Source: Tenrec ecaudatus (lineage: Eukaryota > Chordata > Mammalia > Afrosoricida > Tenrecidae). From it: a stretch of DNA of 64,000 nucleotides. Below are positions 11,401-21,479 of this stretch, in pieces. Made by a program: the position numbers and the translations under genes. The stretch is from the NCBI RefSeq assembly GCF_050624435.1, contig NC_134534.1, forward strand, positions 64,751,501-64,815,500, in the 5' to 3' direction. Each line of letters begins with the position of its first letter. Positions within the stretch are counted from its first letter, which is position 1. The notes beneath the pieces are model-generated. The model ran no database searches and was not told the DNA's origin. It worked only from the letters and a program-made list of their open reading frames with translations.

Positions 11401-11752
11401 TGTATTACTTATATTACTAAGTATTTAGTATATCATTTAGAGATTTACTGAGTTATACACAGTGATTGTCTGGTGTTTTAATCTGAAGATCATTCAATAT
11501 ACTAATATTGAGCATTTGCCTTAATTTCAGCAAAGTATGTTAGAGAAGATGCAATAAAAAGAAATATCATTTTATGTAATTTTTTCATATGCTGCAGAAA
11601 GAAGTACTACAATACCAAAAAAGTGAAAAATAATATTAAACATCTTACTTTTTACATCTATTTTTAGACATTTTGGATTGCTTCTTTCAAATCCTTAACA
11701 TATCTGCTACTGCCAAATTTTGAGAAAATACAAAACAAATCTTGAACATTAC

Positions 11753-11805
11753 CTTAAAAAAATTTATACCCTTGTAGGAGAATGTTACGTTTGTATTCAC
11801 CGTCT
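11753..11805 (-). CDS. LY96: LY96 (MD-2) exon 4, residues 111-128
   Basis: A 53 bp exon with acceptor 'attttgtattttgcag' and donor AAG|gtaatg. It encodes (E)TVNTNVTFSYKGINFFK, matching human MD-2 residues 111-128 (ETVNTTISFSFKGIKFSK). The phase fits exon 3: one base of E111 comes from exon 3 and two from here. K122 and F126, which matter for LPS phosphate contact and TLR4 engagement in the human protein, are present. Position 125 is Asn instead of Lys and 127 is Phe instead of Ser. The human N114 sequon is lost, but N116-V-T118 forms a new one. The next exon (about 32 residues, GKYKCVVEAISG... in human) was not found to the left. Confidence 0.9.
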
Positions 11806-12032
11806 CTGCAAAATACAAAATATGCATATTAGTTATTATTGGGCACATTTTCTCCTTGGTGTTTGTTTCATAGCATGTAGTGCCCCTGTTATACATTTAC
11901 TACTAGTAGAGACAGCCCTATGCAAAACTAAAGAAACCACGAATTTCATACCATGGCTACTATTCCCATATGCTTCCTGAGACCTTCAGAGACTCTCCCA
12001 GCCTGTGCCAGCCCTCTCCATTAGAGTGTCTG

Positions 12033-12240
12033 TGAGAGAGATACCCATCACGTTGATTCTAACTCGTAGCAACCCTGTCAGACAGAGTAGAACTGCCCCT
12101 AAGGGTTTCCAGGGCTGTAATCTCTCAGGAAGCAGACAGCCATATCTCTCGCACACAGTAGCTGGTGTGTTTAAGTCACTGACTTTTCACTTCGTAGCTG
12201 AGCACTTAGTCACCGTCCCATGGTGATGGCTCCTGAGAGC
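12033..12240 (-). mobile_element. AfroSINE
   Basis: Reverse-strand copy: 'attctaactcgtagcaaccctg', 'gtagaactgcccctaaggg' and a terminal 'gagcacttagtcaccgt' from the tRNA-like head. Confidence 0.8.
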
Positions 12241-12442
12241 TCACAGACAGACCTGCTGATTTCCTTGAGAGCAGTATCACAATCCGAATCTGTCCTATTT
12301 CATTACTTCGTTATATATGGTGTTGTTTCCTCTGCTACCCGGAGAGCAGGGGTTCTGCTTTAGTCACCCAACACTCCAGGACTGGTTATGCAATTAGCAA
12401 AGCTCAGTGCAAAATAAAAAGGCAGAGCCCTTTGTTTCCAAA

Positions 12443-12645
12443 GGACCCGGATGGTGTGGTGTAGTCTGCTAACTGCAAGGTCGGAGGTTAAAACCCAGCA
12501 GCTTCTCCACAGGGAGAAGGCGGGCCTGTCTGTTACTACAAAGATCACAGCCTCAGAAACACTCGAGAACATTTCGACTCTGTCCTGCAGGGTCACTATG
12601 AATAAAAATCTATCCAAACAGCAAGTAACAACTAGGCCCTGGAAT
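12443..12645 (+). mobile_element. AfroSINE
   Basis: Head 'gatggtgtggtgtagtctgctaac', middle 'gagaaggcgggcctgtctg', end 'gactctgtcctgcagggtcac'. Moderately diverged. Confidence 0.85.
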
Positions 12646-13085
12646 GGGAGACATACCATTAATAGTTTAGAAGAATTTCAGAATAGTTCCACTTCTCAAT
12701 GGAAGGTTCTTCTTATGGAAGAAATTGCATAATTACTTTGGACGTGATTAAATTATGGAAAGACATGACATATGTATTGGCTCCCAAGTTGGGACGTGTA
12801 GTGAGCCCTTTCAAGAGACTGTTCTGTGACATTGGATTATTGCGGGGAGTGTACAGAGGGATCTTCATTTAAAGAGGCTGCGTCAGGCCCCCATCTTTCA
12901 GGCAGCCACTGGCATTTTCAACAGAGCCTCTCAAGAAATTTGGTTTCTATGTAACTTGAACACTGCCTTTGTTTTCTAAGAGTGAGATTTACATTTCTAG
13001 CCACCATATTCTCTCTGGTTTTAGTTGGCATTCAGGCTCACCCACATTTTTAAATGCAAGTCTATCTGGTATCAATTCTTCAACC
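12646..13085. other. LY96 intron 3, nothing recognised
   Basis: Ordinary intronic sequence with no gene, RNA or familiar repeat that I can support. Confidence 0.45.
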
Positions 13086-13090
13086 ATAAA

Positions 13091-13297
13091 GGTGACCAGA
13101 TGTCCCACTTTTGGCGGGATAGTCCCAATTTTTAGCCATTTTTCCCATGTCCTGTGGCATTTTTTAAAAGTTCTGATTTTTGGAAAGAATGTGCGACAAG
13201 CTAGGGTATACGGTTTTTGACTGCCATGTGGCTATTTCACCAGGATCTGAGTTTTATCAATGGTGTCCCACTTTACCAGTGTTAAAATCTGGTCACC
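13091..13297. mobile_element. 207 bp MITE-like element with terminal inverted repeats
   Basis: Begins 'ggtgaccaga' and ends 'tctggtcacc', a perfect 10 bp inverted repeat. Both flanks carry 'ataaa' (13086-13090 and 13298-13302), which would be a 5 bp target duplication. The interior repeats 'tgtcccac' and 'agtcccaatttt' and has no ORF. It looks like a non-autonomous DNA transposon. The superfamily is not determined. Confidence 0.5.
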
Positions 13298-13364
13298 ATA
13301 AAACTGGCCTGAATTGGTTCGAATTCCTGGTACAGTAAAAAGAAAGAGCTTTAACTTCTGTGGA

Positions 13365-13848
13365 TGTGGTAGTTATATAACATGGTGTCAAAGGGATGGA
13401 GTTTGGCCTGTCAATCAGGTCGCAGCTTGATGACCTCATTTGGAAGCACTAAGGAGATAAATAGCTCACTGGAGGTGGAACACTCCCACTCCCTGTCAGA
13501 CAGTCCAATTGACAAGACACATGGAGCTATGATAGAGCCCTGGAGCTGGAGGAGCCACATGGAGACCCCTGCCAGCTCTGAGATGCCTCCACTGCCACTG
13601 GATCCACAAGACTTCCCACACACTGGCCTGTGATCTTCCTGCATTCAGTGTCATTGCATGTGTTGGGTGAATCTGAAGAGGAATTTATAGATTGGTATCA
13701 GACAGTGGGCTAATAACAGACTTATGGACTTGATCTGAACCGGGCTGGGGTGTTTCTCAATATACAATTACTCTTTTATATAAAGCTATTTCTTATACAC
13801 ATATGAGTGTGTATGAATCTGTTTCTCTAGTCAACCCAGACTAGCACA
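13365..13848 (+). mobile_element. MaLR-like solo LTR
   Basis: Runs from 'tgtggtagttatata' to 'cagactagcaca', with flanks gtgga and gtaga as a 5 bp duplication. It shares 'cctgtgatcttcctgcattc' and 'ggacttgatctg' with the LTR at 5888-6409. Fossil solo LTR in LY96 intron 3. Confidence 0.8.
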
Positions 13849-14154
13849 GTAGAGTACACTCTTTTCCAATTTGTCTCTCTTGAAAAGCTCACATTTTGAT
13901 CACTGCTCCCAGTCTCTTCTTATAGGCATTTAGCTTGACACCTCTGCACACACTGCAGGCAAACAAGAGGGGACGGTGGCAAGACCATGAAAAAAAGAGA
14001 GCAGAGTAGTTTCTTAGGTCTTTCTCTGCATTTTCAAAGTGCATCCTTGTGATTTCCTTATTGTGCGCTCAAATTCTCTTGGTAAGCGTGTGTAGGATGA
14101 AGACCCAAGCATCAGATGATCTCAAAATTGGTATTTACTGAGGAATTATTCATA

Positions 14155-15072
14155 TTTACGGAAGGGTGCTACAGCAAAGTGTGGTGAAGAAAGCAGATGG
14201 TGCCCAGCTATCAATTAGAAGTGTCTGGGGTCTTAAAGGCTTTTATTCAAACATGCACCTACCTAAGTGAGGAGTCAACTAAGTCCACAAAGAAGAAGCA
14301 CACCAACTTGTGTGATCCAAAGATGACAATGACAAAACTCCAATGTGGTGAGAAGAAGAGCATCAGAGCAAAAACCATGAACACCCAATTTGTGGGGGAC
14401 AGTGAGAACCCAAAACCCATCTGCAGGCTGCCTAGTCAAACTGAGCCATTGGCAGATCCATTCTAGCCACAGGCAAGGGTCTCAATCAGTCTTTCTATCA
14501 AGTAGAGAGCATTGTAACCTTAATTATGCTGGATCGAACTAGACACTTGGCCAGTTGATCACCCTGTAGATGAGACCTGAATTTGTTCTGGATGCAAGTA
14601 TCACTTACTGGTTCCATGATGGAAATTTCTTCCCTGGCTTTTTGATTATTGCTGGAGGTCTTTTCCTTCTTACACATAATCAGTATTTTTATCTATATAC
14701 TGTTATGTCTTCATTCTTCCCAGTTAGCGTGATTTTGTTTATTATTACTTTCTGTTGGGTCTCCCAGTTGTGAAGCGCAGGAGGAGTGGATGCATAATGG
14801 TAATAAGGGATACAAGGGCTCTAGGGAACAGGGGGGTGGGGTAGATACGGAGGGAAGCGGGATTTGGGGAGTAACTAATAAAGACAGGGGAGGGGAGGGA
14901 GCACTCGAATGGATTGTGGTTGCATGACTCATCTAAAAGGCGATTTGACCATGGGGCCCGGGAGAATGCTCTAAAATTGATGTGGGAGGGATTGCACAAT
15001 TCTCCATGATATGATTGAATGATGGGTCCATTGAATTATAGGATATTTAAATTGCTTGCAAATAAATCTGCT
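14155..15072 (+). mobile_element. LR2 retroposon (LR1 relative with a different tail)
   Basis: Starts with the core shared with LR1 ('gtggtgaagaaagcagatgg', 'tctggggtcttaaaggctt'). It then diverges into a T-rich segment ('ttccctggctttttgattatt') and ends with 'gcttgcaaataaatctgcta' plus an A-run. It is closely parallel to the copy at 44480-46200. No ORF. Confidence 0.75.
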
Positions 15073-15084
15073 AAAAAAAAGACA

Positions 15085-15380
15085 TAAGGAAACAATCAGT
15101 ACAGTGGACCAATGGACTACACTCTCCATAATCTGAAAGCAGAAGACTAGATGGAGCCTGACTATCAACTGCTCTGAAAGAGATCACATTAGAATGTCCT
15201 GGAGAGAAAGGTAGAAAAATGTGGAAAAAAACTCAAAGTATAAAAATGACCAGACTTACTAGTTGGACTAAGACTGGTGGAACCTCTGAGACTTTCACCC
15301 TTAAACAACCTTCAGATCTGGAAATTAATTATCTTAATTTCCTGAGTTTGTGAATATTACAGTATAAAGAAAAAAAAAGG
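15085..15380 (+). mobile_element. LR3 retroposon fragment
   Basis: 'gatcacattagaatgtcctgg', 'gagaaaggtagaaaaatgtgg' and 'ccagacttactagttggac' match in order the copy at 38575-39145. Non-coding. Confidence 0.65.
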
Positions 15381-15394
15381 ATTGGATATATAGC

Positions 15395-15675
15395 ACACAC
15401 ACCCCAGGGGGATGAATAATAGAAATGTGGGTGAAGGGAGACAACAGACCATGTAAACACGAAATAACAATAAAAATATATAATTAATTGATCAAGGGTT
15501 CACAAAGGGGTTAGGGGTATGGGAGAGAGGGTTGATACCAAGGGCTCAAGCAGAATGAAAATGTTTTGGAAATGTTGATGACAGCATATGTACAAATGTG
15601 CTTGATACAATTGAATGATGGATTGTTATAAGATTTGTAAGAGCCCCCCAATAAAATAATTAATCAAAAAGAAAG
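15395..15675 (+). mobile_element. LR1 3' end fragment
   Basis: Typical LR1 tail: 'ccagggggatgaataatag', 'gtgggtgaagggagac', 'gataccaagggctcaagc', then 'agagccccccaataaaataa'. Confidence 0.85.
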
Positions 15676-16033
15676 AAAATATGAAGGCATTGGAATAGAA
15701 TGCAATATAACGGAATAAAAAACATTTGGTGAGCTTCAGTGAAAAATAATTGGTTAAATATTCATGCAAAGAAGCCTATTAGCAAAGGTGATGTAAAGCA
15801 CTAATCTGAACAATGTAGTCATATCAATGTCCCATTAAACACAGATAAGTGTCATCTTAAGAACAAGTTAATAATGATAAAATGTTGTTTAAGCTGCTTG
15901 AAGTTCTAGCAGCATAGATTAGGATGAAAATGTATTAATGGAAACAACTCTGCATTTTCAGTGTATTTGAACTTCACGGCATTCTCCTAAGGAACTCTGT
16001 TATGTTTAAGAGTCACATGAACTGATTGTTTAC

Positions 16034-16162
16034 CTCCTTTCAGAGCTCTGCAGAAAGAGTACACACCATCAGATCCTCGACAAACCACTTCCTGGCGCAT
16101 TGGAAAGACCATGGAATCGAGAGACACGTTGAGATTGAAACGCAGGTCTTTTATATCTCTCC
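16034..16162 (-). CDS. LY96: LY96 (MD-2) exon 3, residues 68-111
   Basis: A 129 bp exon with acceptor 'cttcttttaaag' and donor GAG|gtaaac, the same length and phases as expected for human exon 3. It encodes RRDIKDLRFNLNVS, then SMVFPMRQEVVCRGSDG and YSFCRALKG. Cys95 and Cys105, a disulfide pair in MD-2, are both present, as are R90, Y102 and R106. The human D100/D101 pair is replaced by Gly-Val. N79-V-S81 is a sequon not present in human. MD-2 is a secreted lipid-binding fold that carries LPS to TLR4; this exon supplies part of the lipid cup. No disruption is visible. Confidence 0.95.
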
Positions 16163-16574
16163 CTTTAAAAGAAGAAAAATCCACAAGAGATTTTTGTATA
16201 AATAACACTCATCTTATACACTTAAAATGCTCCATGAGTAACAAATATAAGTTGAACAGAAGAAAAAATTTTCCCTGGTGCCAAAATGAAAAGAGACTCC
16301 CCCACCCCTCCTTCCCTTTCCCTTAGAATATTTACCCCAGAAACTGTGTAATTGTGCATGCTTTCATTGCCTCTTTTAAGAAACCCTCTAGAAAGCCTAC
16401 ATACGTTTCTTGCCAAATTGACAACCCAGCGATGTTTCCTCATGACCTGCAAGCCATCTCTTAAAAATGTAATAAGTAAGGAAGATACCACTCTGACCTC
16501 TCAGCTACTGTGGGGGATTAGAACTTAACTTGATAGAATTCCAACCTGTAAAGCTGCCTCCTGTCATAAATAGA

Positions 16575-18905
16575 TGAGCTTATTATACCTGTGGGTAAGG
16601 GAGTGTATAACAGAATGAAACGCAACCCTGTCCTGGCAATCATTTTCATGTTTGAGCCCATGATGACAGCCTCTGCGCCAATCCATCACTCAAAAGCCTT
16701 CCTCTCTCTTGATGACCCTCTTTTTTACCCAGTACGATGTGTTTCTTCCAAAACTGGTACCTCCTGATAACAGGTCCAAAATACAAGAAACAAATTCCTC
16801 CCATTCTCCTTTCTCAGGAGCATTTTGACTGTACTTCCTCCAAAACAGATGCATTCATTCTTCTGACAGTCCATGGTATTCAATAACTGTTCTTCAACAA
16901 CACCATAATTAAAATGTATCAATTCTGTGGTCTTCCTTAGGTTTTGCACATAGGCAATGGAAATACCATGGCTTGGGCCAGGCGCACCTTAGTCCCCAAA
17001 GCAGCATCTTTGCTTTGCAACATTTTAAAGAGCTTTCACAGCAGATTTAACAATAAGGCATTTGATTCCTTGACTGTCATTTCCATGGGCATTAATTGAG
17101 GACCCAGATAAAATGAAATCCTTGGCAACTTCCATCTTTTCTGTTGATCATGATGATGTGAGAATTATTGTTTTCTTTATGTCAAGATATTCCTTGATCT
17201 TCATCAAAAATGCTTCAAGTCGGCCAACAAACTGACCTTGAACTATGTATAGGTTTTTCCATTTTTGTCAGTGGCTTTCTTTTTGTTTTTGTTGTGTTTT
17301 GTTGGTGTTGTTGTTTTGTTGGTTTTGACTACCTTTGTTGTTTTGTTTGGCTTTGCCTGGTTTTTGTGCTTATTAATATCTCTGCATCTCTATCTAGATA
17401 AGATAAGCAGGATAAACAATTCGGAGATGAAAGAACAGGACCAATGGTTCTGGGGGGGATACAGGAGAAGGGGAAGTGGAAGGAAGGAAGAGCAGGGGAA
17501 CTAACCTAGGGACAGGGGAACACAGTGACCTAAAATCGATGGAGTTCCAGAAGGTTGTAGGATGCCTACTGGGGCTTAATCAAGGCCAATGTAACAGCGA
17601 GGAATTACTAAACTCTAATGAAGGCCAACGTGATGGTGGGACAAGAGGAAAGTAAAAGGAAATAGAGGAAAGAGCCAGAAGGCAAAGGACATTTATAGAG
17701 GTCTAAATACAGGCATGTACATATGTAAATATATTTCTATATAATGAGAGGGGAATAGATCTATGTACTTATATCTATATGTTAAGAATTAAGGTTGCAA
17801 ATGGACATTGGGCCTCAACTCAAGTATTCCCTCAACATAAGAACACTTTTTTCTAATAATCCGGCATTCTGTGATGCTCACCTTCCGAACATGATTGCAA
17901 ATAAGCAATTGCAGATAAGCAAATGTGGTGAAGAAAGCTGATGGTGCCCAACTATCAAAAGATAAAGCATCTGGGGTCTTAAAGTCTTGAAGATAAACAA
18001 GTAGCCATCTAAGTTAGAATCAACAAAGCCCACAAAAAAGAAGCACACAAGCCTGTGTGATCACAAGGTGTCAATGGAATCAGGTATCAGGCATCCAAGA
18101 CCCAGAACAAAATCATACCCAATGTGAAGTGGGAGAGAGTGTGGAGTGTGGACCCAAAGCCCATCTGTAGACAATTGAATATCCTCTCACAGAAGGGTCA
18201 CATTGAAGAGATCAGCCAGTCAGGGTGCAGCATAGCACCAATGAAACACACAAATTTCCTCTAGTTCTTTAAGGTTTCCTTCCCCCCGCCCCCCACTATC
18301 ATGACCTCAATTCTACCTTACTAGTCAGATTAAACCAGAACATGCACACTGCTGCAGATAAGAGCCTGAAACACAGGGAATCCAGGATAGATAATCCCCT
18401 CAGGACCAACAGTGAGAATAGAAATACCAGGCAGATAGGGGGGAGGTGAGGGGAGAAAGGGAGAACTGATCACACACCCCCTCCCAGGGCAACGAATAAT
18501 GGAAAAGTGGGTGAAGGGTGACAGAGGATGATGTAAGATATGAAAATAATAGCCTATAATTTATCAAGGGTTCATGAGGGAGGGGGGAGGAGAAAAATGA
18601 GTAGCTGATATCAAGGGCTCAAGTAGAAAGAAAATACTTTGAAAATGATGATGGCAGCATATGTACAAATGTGCTTGATACAATGGATGAATGTATGGAT
18701 TGTGATGGGAGATGCAGGAGCCCCAATAACAGTATTTAATTTTAAAATCACTTAAAGTTATGACACTTAGTTTCAAAAAAGAAATTCTTCAAGTCCTCTT
18801 TGCCTTCAGCAAGCAAGGTTGTGTCATCTGTGAGTTGTCAATGAATCGTCCTCCAATTCTGATGCCATGTTCTGTTTTATAGAACCCAGCTGTTTCTAGT
18901 GTGTC
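16575..18905 (-). mobile_element. RTE LINE fragment, minus strand, split by LR1
   Basis: The parts 16575-17221 and 18782-18905 join into one antisense RTE segment: 'ccatggcttgggccaggcgcacc', 'atgaaatccttggcaac', 'ttgatcttcatcaaaaatgcttcaagtc', then 'cagcaagcaaggttgtgtcatctg'. These are the familiar antisense RTE 3'-half words. LR1 (17222-18781) sits in the middle with a duplicated target 'cttcaagtc'. Only a 3' portion of the LINE is present and it is broken. Confidence 0.8.
17222..18781 (+). mobile_element. LR1 long non-coding retroposon, representative copy
   Basis: A 1.56 kb copy. In order it holds a TTG/T-rich segment (17260-17380), 'agataagcaggataaacaattcgg', the block 'gggacaagaggaaagtaaaagg' to 'tggacattgggcctcaactc', the core (17930-18130, with 'tctggggtcttaaagtctt'), a C-rich 'cttccccccgccccccact' segment, the 'acccctcccagggcaacgaat' block, and the tail '...aggagccccaataacagt'. 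It is flanked by an approximately 14 bp duplication of RTE sequence (17208-17221 and 18782-18795). No long ORF exists in any copy, so it depends on another element's enzymes. Terminal A-rich ends and variable 5' truncation point to L1. Pol II transcription is likely because of the AATAAA. I cannot name a published family for it. Confidence 0.85.
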
Positions 18906-19004
18906 TTTGTCTTTGGAAACACTGCTCAATCCTGTCCAACACAGGTGGCTCTGCCAGTATTTTAAATAACAGTTGTATCGCTTCTAGAATCACAGCAACA
19001 CACA

Positions 19005-19582
19005 TGTATTAGACAGGGTTCTCTAGAGACAAAATCAGATTGCTAATAATTTTATATATATATTTATACAGATAGATAGATATATAACACAAGAAATAAA
19101 TAGTTAAATTATAAAGCGGTACAAATGGCTCAATGCAACTCACTCCCGTGAGACAGTTGTGAGACTGGCAGTCCTTCAAGTCTTGCGGGCCACCAGGTAG
19201 TCCTCTGTAGAGAGATTCAGGCTATCCGGGCACAGGCAGCAAGCAGCAAGGCAGGTCACCAACAGTCAGCCATGTCACCCACAGTCAGTCAGGTCACCAA
19301 CAGTCCGTCCCCAGCTCAAAAGATGTAAATTCCAATCGTATGGCAAAACAGGTCTTGAAGAAACCTCAAATTACATCAACACAGTCCACAGGCTAGGTGT
19401 CCCATAGGTAGTGTAGCTTGCAAATTGAGGCACAGAGCAAGCAAGGCAGCCGCACACTGGTCCGATGATCAAAGAGCGAGAGACAAGAAAGACGAGGCTC
19501 GCCGAGCCATTTATCTCTCCACCCTTCAATTAATCCCACATGTGTTTATTGGCCATGCTGGCACAATAAACTAACTACCTCA
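19005..19582 (-). mobile_element. MaLR-like solo LTR with perfect 5 bp duplication
   Basis: Plus-strand text runs from 'tgtattagacagggttctct' to 'aactaactacctca', flanked on both sides by acaca (19000-19004, 19583-19587). It has an internal AT-microsatellite-like stretch near 19050 and short repeats of 'gtcaccaacagtc' near 19255-19300. It sits inside what looks like an RTE-derived SINE (18906-19004 and 19588-19615). Solo LTR fossil. Confidence 0.85.
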
Positions 19583-19619
19583 ACACAAGTCACCACAATA
19601 CAAAAAATTGATAGGAAAG

Positions 19620-19765
19620 TGGTGTGATAGGTTTTATGCCAACTTGAGAGAGCCAGGATGCTTCCATGAGATAGTCTAACATAGTGTGGTCAACTCCATG
19701 ATGGGATTGTTCAAAGCAGCCACACAGTGGTGGGGAGAATAGACTTCCTTGATCTAGCCACAGCC
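19620..19765 (+). mobile_element. LTR fragment, MaLR-like
   Basis: 'tgataggttttatgccaactt' and 'gtggtcaactccatgatggg' have the layout of an LTR 5' portion. It is truncated and followed by a SINE tail. Old fossil. Confidence 0.35.
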
Positions 19766-19784
19766 TTAATACAGGGAGTTCTAC

Positions 19785-19860
19785 CTGGTCCTACAGGGTT
19801 GCCAGGAGTCAGCATTGACTTGAAGTCAGTGAGCTTGATTTTTGTTTTGTTTTTCAATTA
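19785..19860 (+). mobile_element. AfroSINE 3' end fragment
   Basis: 'tctacctggtcctacagggttg' then 'gtcagtgagcttgatttttg' is the SINE 3' end with its T-rich tail. Confidence 0.65.
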
Positions 19861-19869
19861 ACACTGAAA

Positions 19870-20460
19870 ATTATAATAATGAATTGTATTCAGTTCTAAC
19901 AAATTAATCAACAGCTCCAACTAGAAAAGATGTATAATACCTTTTATAATGAAAAAGTATAGTAACACTGCCTCACTGAAGATGACTTACTGATAAGGTC
20001 AGTAACTGATAAGGTACTGTAACTCATGGTAGGTATAAAACACTTTCCATAGAACTTGAACTTGATCATGTTAAGTATAACTATCACATCCTTTCTCAAG
20101 TCCTCTCCTTCCTTTAGAATTGATGCTACCAATCTCTTCAAATTGGTCCCTAACCTGTTTGATTCCTTTATCTCTATTTAACTGACTCATTTGGGGGCTT
20201 CTCTCCTTGTTCTTCTCCATTTCCACTCTCCACATTTGTGGTAAAATGAATTCCTTTATGTGGGCTTTTGCCTTGGTTCTTTGGCTCATTTTTTGAAAAA
20301 CAGCTTGAGGTATTTCTCCTCCTTTTGTCTGGGTTAATTGATATTTCCTAGGTAAATTATAAACACTTTTGATTTGACATTTTTTGCCTGGCCTGAGCTG
20401 TACTCTGCCCTATTCCCCCTGCAGGGATTGGTCAATGTACAATGCAAATAAAGTGATTAG
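19870..20460. other. LY96 intron 2, mostly unresolved
   Basis: AT-rich sequence without a supported gene. From about 20370 an LTR-like text starts ('cctgcagggattggtcaatg' and 'caatgcaaataaagtgatt') that seems to continue after the SINE at 20465-20665. Confidence 0.4.
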
Positions 20461-20464
20461 ACCT

Positions 20465-20665
20465 TACTAAACAGACCTGGTGGTGTAGTGGACTAGGACT
20501 TGGGCTGTTATCCACAAGGTCAGTAGTTCTAAACCACAGGAAAAAGGTGAGGCTTTCTACTCCTGTAAAGACTTACAATCTCAGCAACCCATGGAGGCAG
20601 TTCTACTCTGTCCTATAGGGTTGTTCACTATGAGCCAGAATCCACTAAATGGCAATGTTATCCCA
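20465..20665 (+). mobile_element. AfroSINE
   Basis: Head 'gacctggtggtgtagtgga', 'ccacaaggtcagtagttct', 'gaggctttctactcctgtaa', end 'ctactctgtcctatagggttg'. Well preserved. Confidence 0.9.
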
Positions 20666-20788
20666 CTATGCAAATGAAGTATTTATGACCTACCCAAAGG
20701 GGATTGGTCTGGTCATAACTAGGGTGGAGGTGCATGATTTGAAATTGACCTGGTGTTTGTTTACATATCTATTCCCCACTTACTGATT

Positions 20789-21228
20789 GTGATAGACAGA
20801 TTTCTTTTTGTACCAACATGGCACCCATAAGAAGATATGGGTGGGGTCTAGTCTGTCAATCAGGTCACAGCCAGATTGTACCTGCTGGTGGGTGTGGCCT
20901 TCTCATAAGGAGGATATGAGGAACTTCCTCTCTCTGTGTGTGCCTTCACCTTCCTCCTACCAAGTCACCCAGGGAGCTGCCAGAGCCACCACCATTGGAG
21001 CTAAAGGATTTAGCACCCACCAGGCAGTGGTGTTCCTGACTTCTGCATCATTGCATGTGGCTTCATGAGTCTGAAGAGGGATTTATGGACTAGTATCAGT
21101 CGTATAGACTTGATCTGGACTGGACTGGGATGTTTGTTTGACAAATAATTACTACTTGATATAAAGCACTTTCTTATACATATATGAGTGTCTCTGAATC
21201 TGTCTTTATAGTCAACCTGACCTAACAC
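20789..21228 (+). mobile_element. MaLR-like solo LTR
   Basis: Ends 'gtcaacctgacctaacaca'. It shares 'gtctgtcaatcaggtcacagcc' and 'ggacttgatctggac' with the other forward LTRs. The start is approximate. Fossil. Confidence 0.65.
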
Positions 21229-21479
21229 ACCGACAAAGTTTCCAAAGACTAGGTCGTTAAGCTAAAATTAACATTAGGTGAGAGTCAGTGCATTTATCCC
21301 TGTATTGGTACATGTAGAAGTTGGAAGAACTTTTCCATTGGGGCCCAAAAGAGAGCATTTTTATCATATCTATCTGATTCATGACAAGGGACCATGTTTC
21401 TATGTTTCATGAATTCAAACATGAGTTAAGCATGTTTTAAAGAACATAAAATGTTTCAAAAATATCAAGCTAACGGGGG

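Noticed and set aside
17265-17400. Hydrophobic Phe/Val/Leu/Cys-rich peptide resembling a membrane protein
   Set aside because: It is a translation of the TTG/T-rich segment of LR1.
19255-19310. Short repeats of 'gtcaccaacagtc' that could suggest a CRISPR-like array
   Set aside because: Only about three imperfect units without spacers, inside an LTR, in a mammalian genome.
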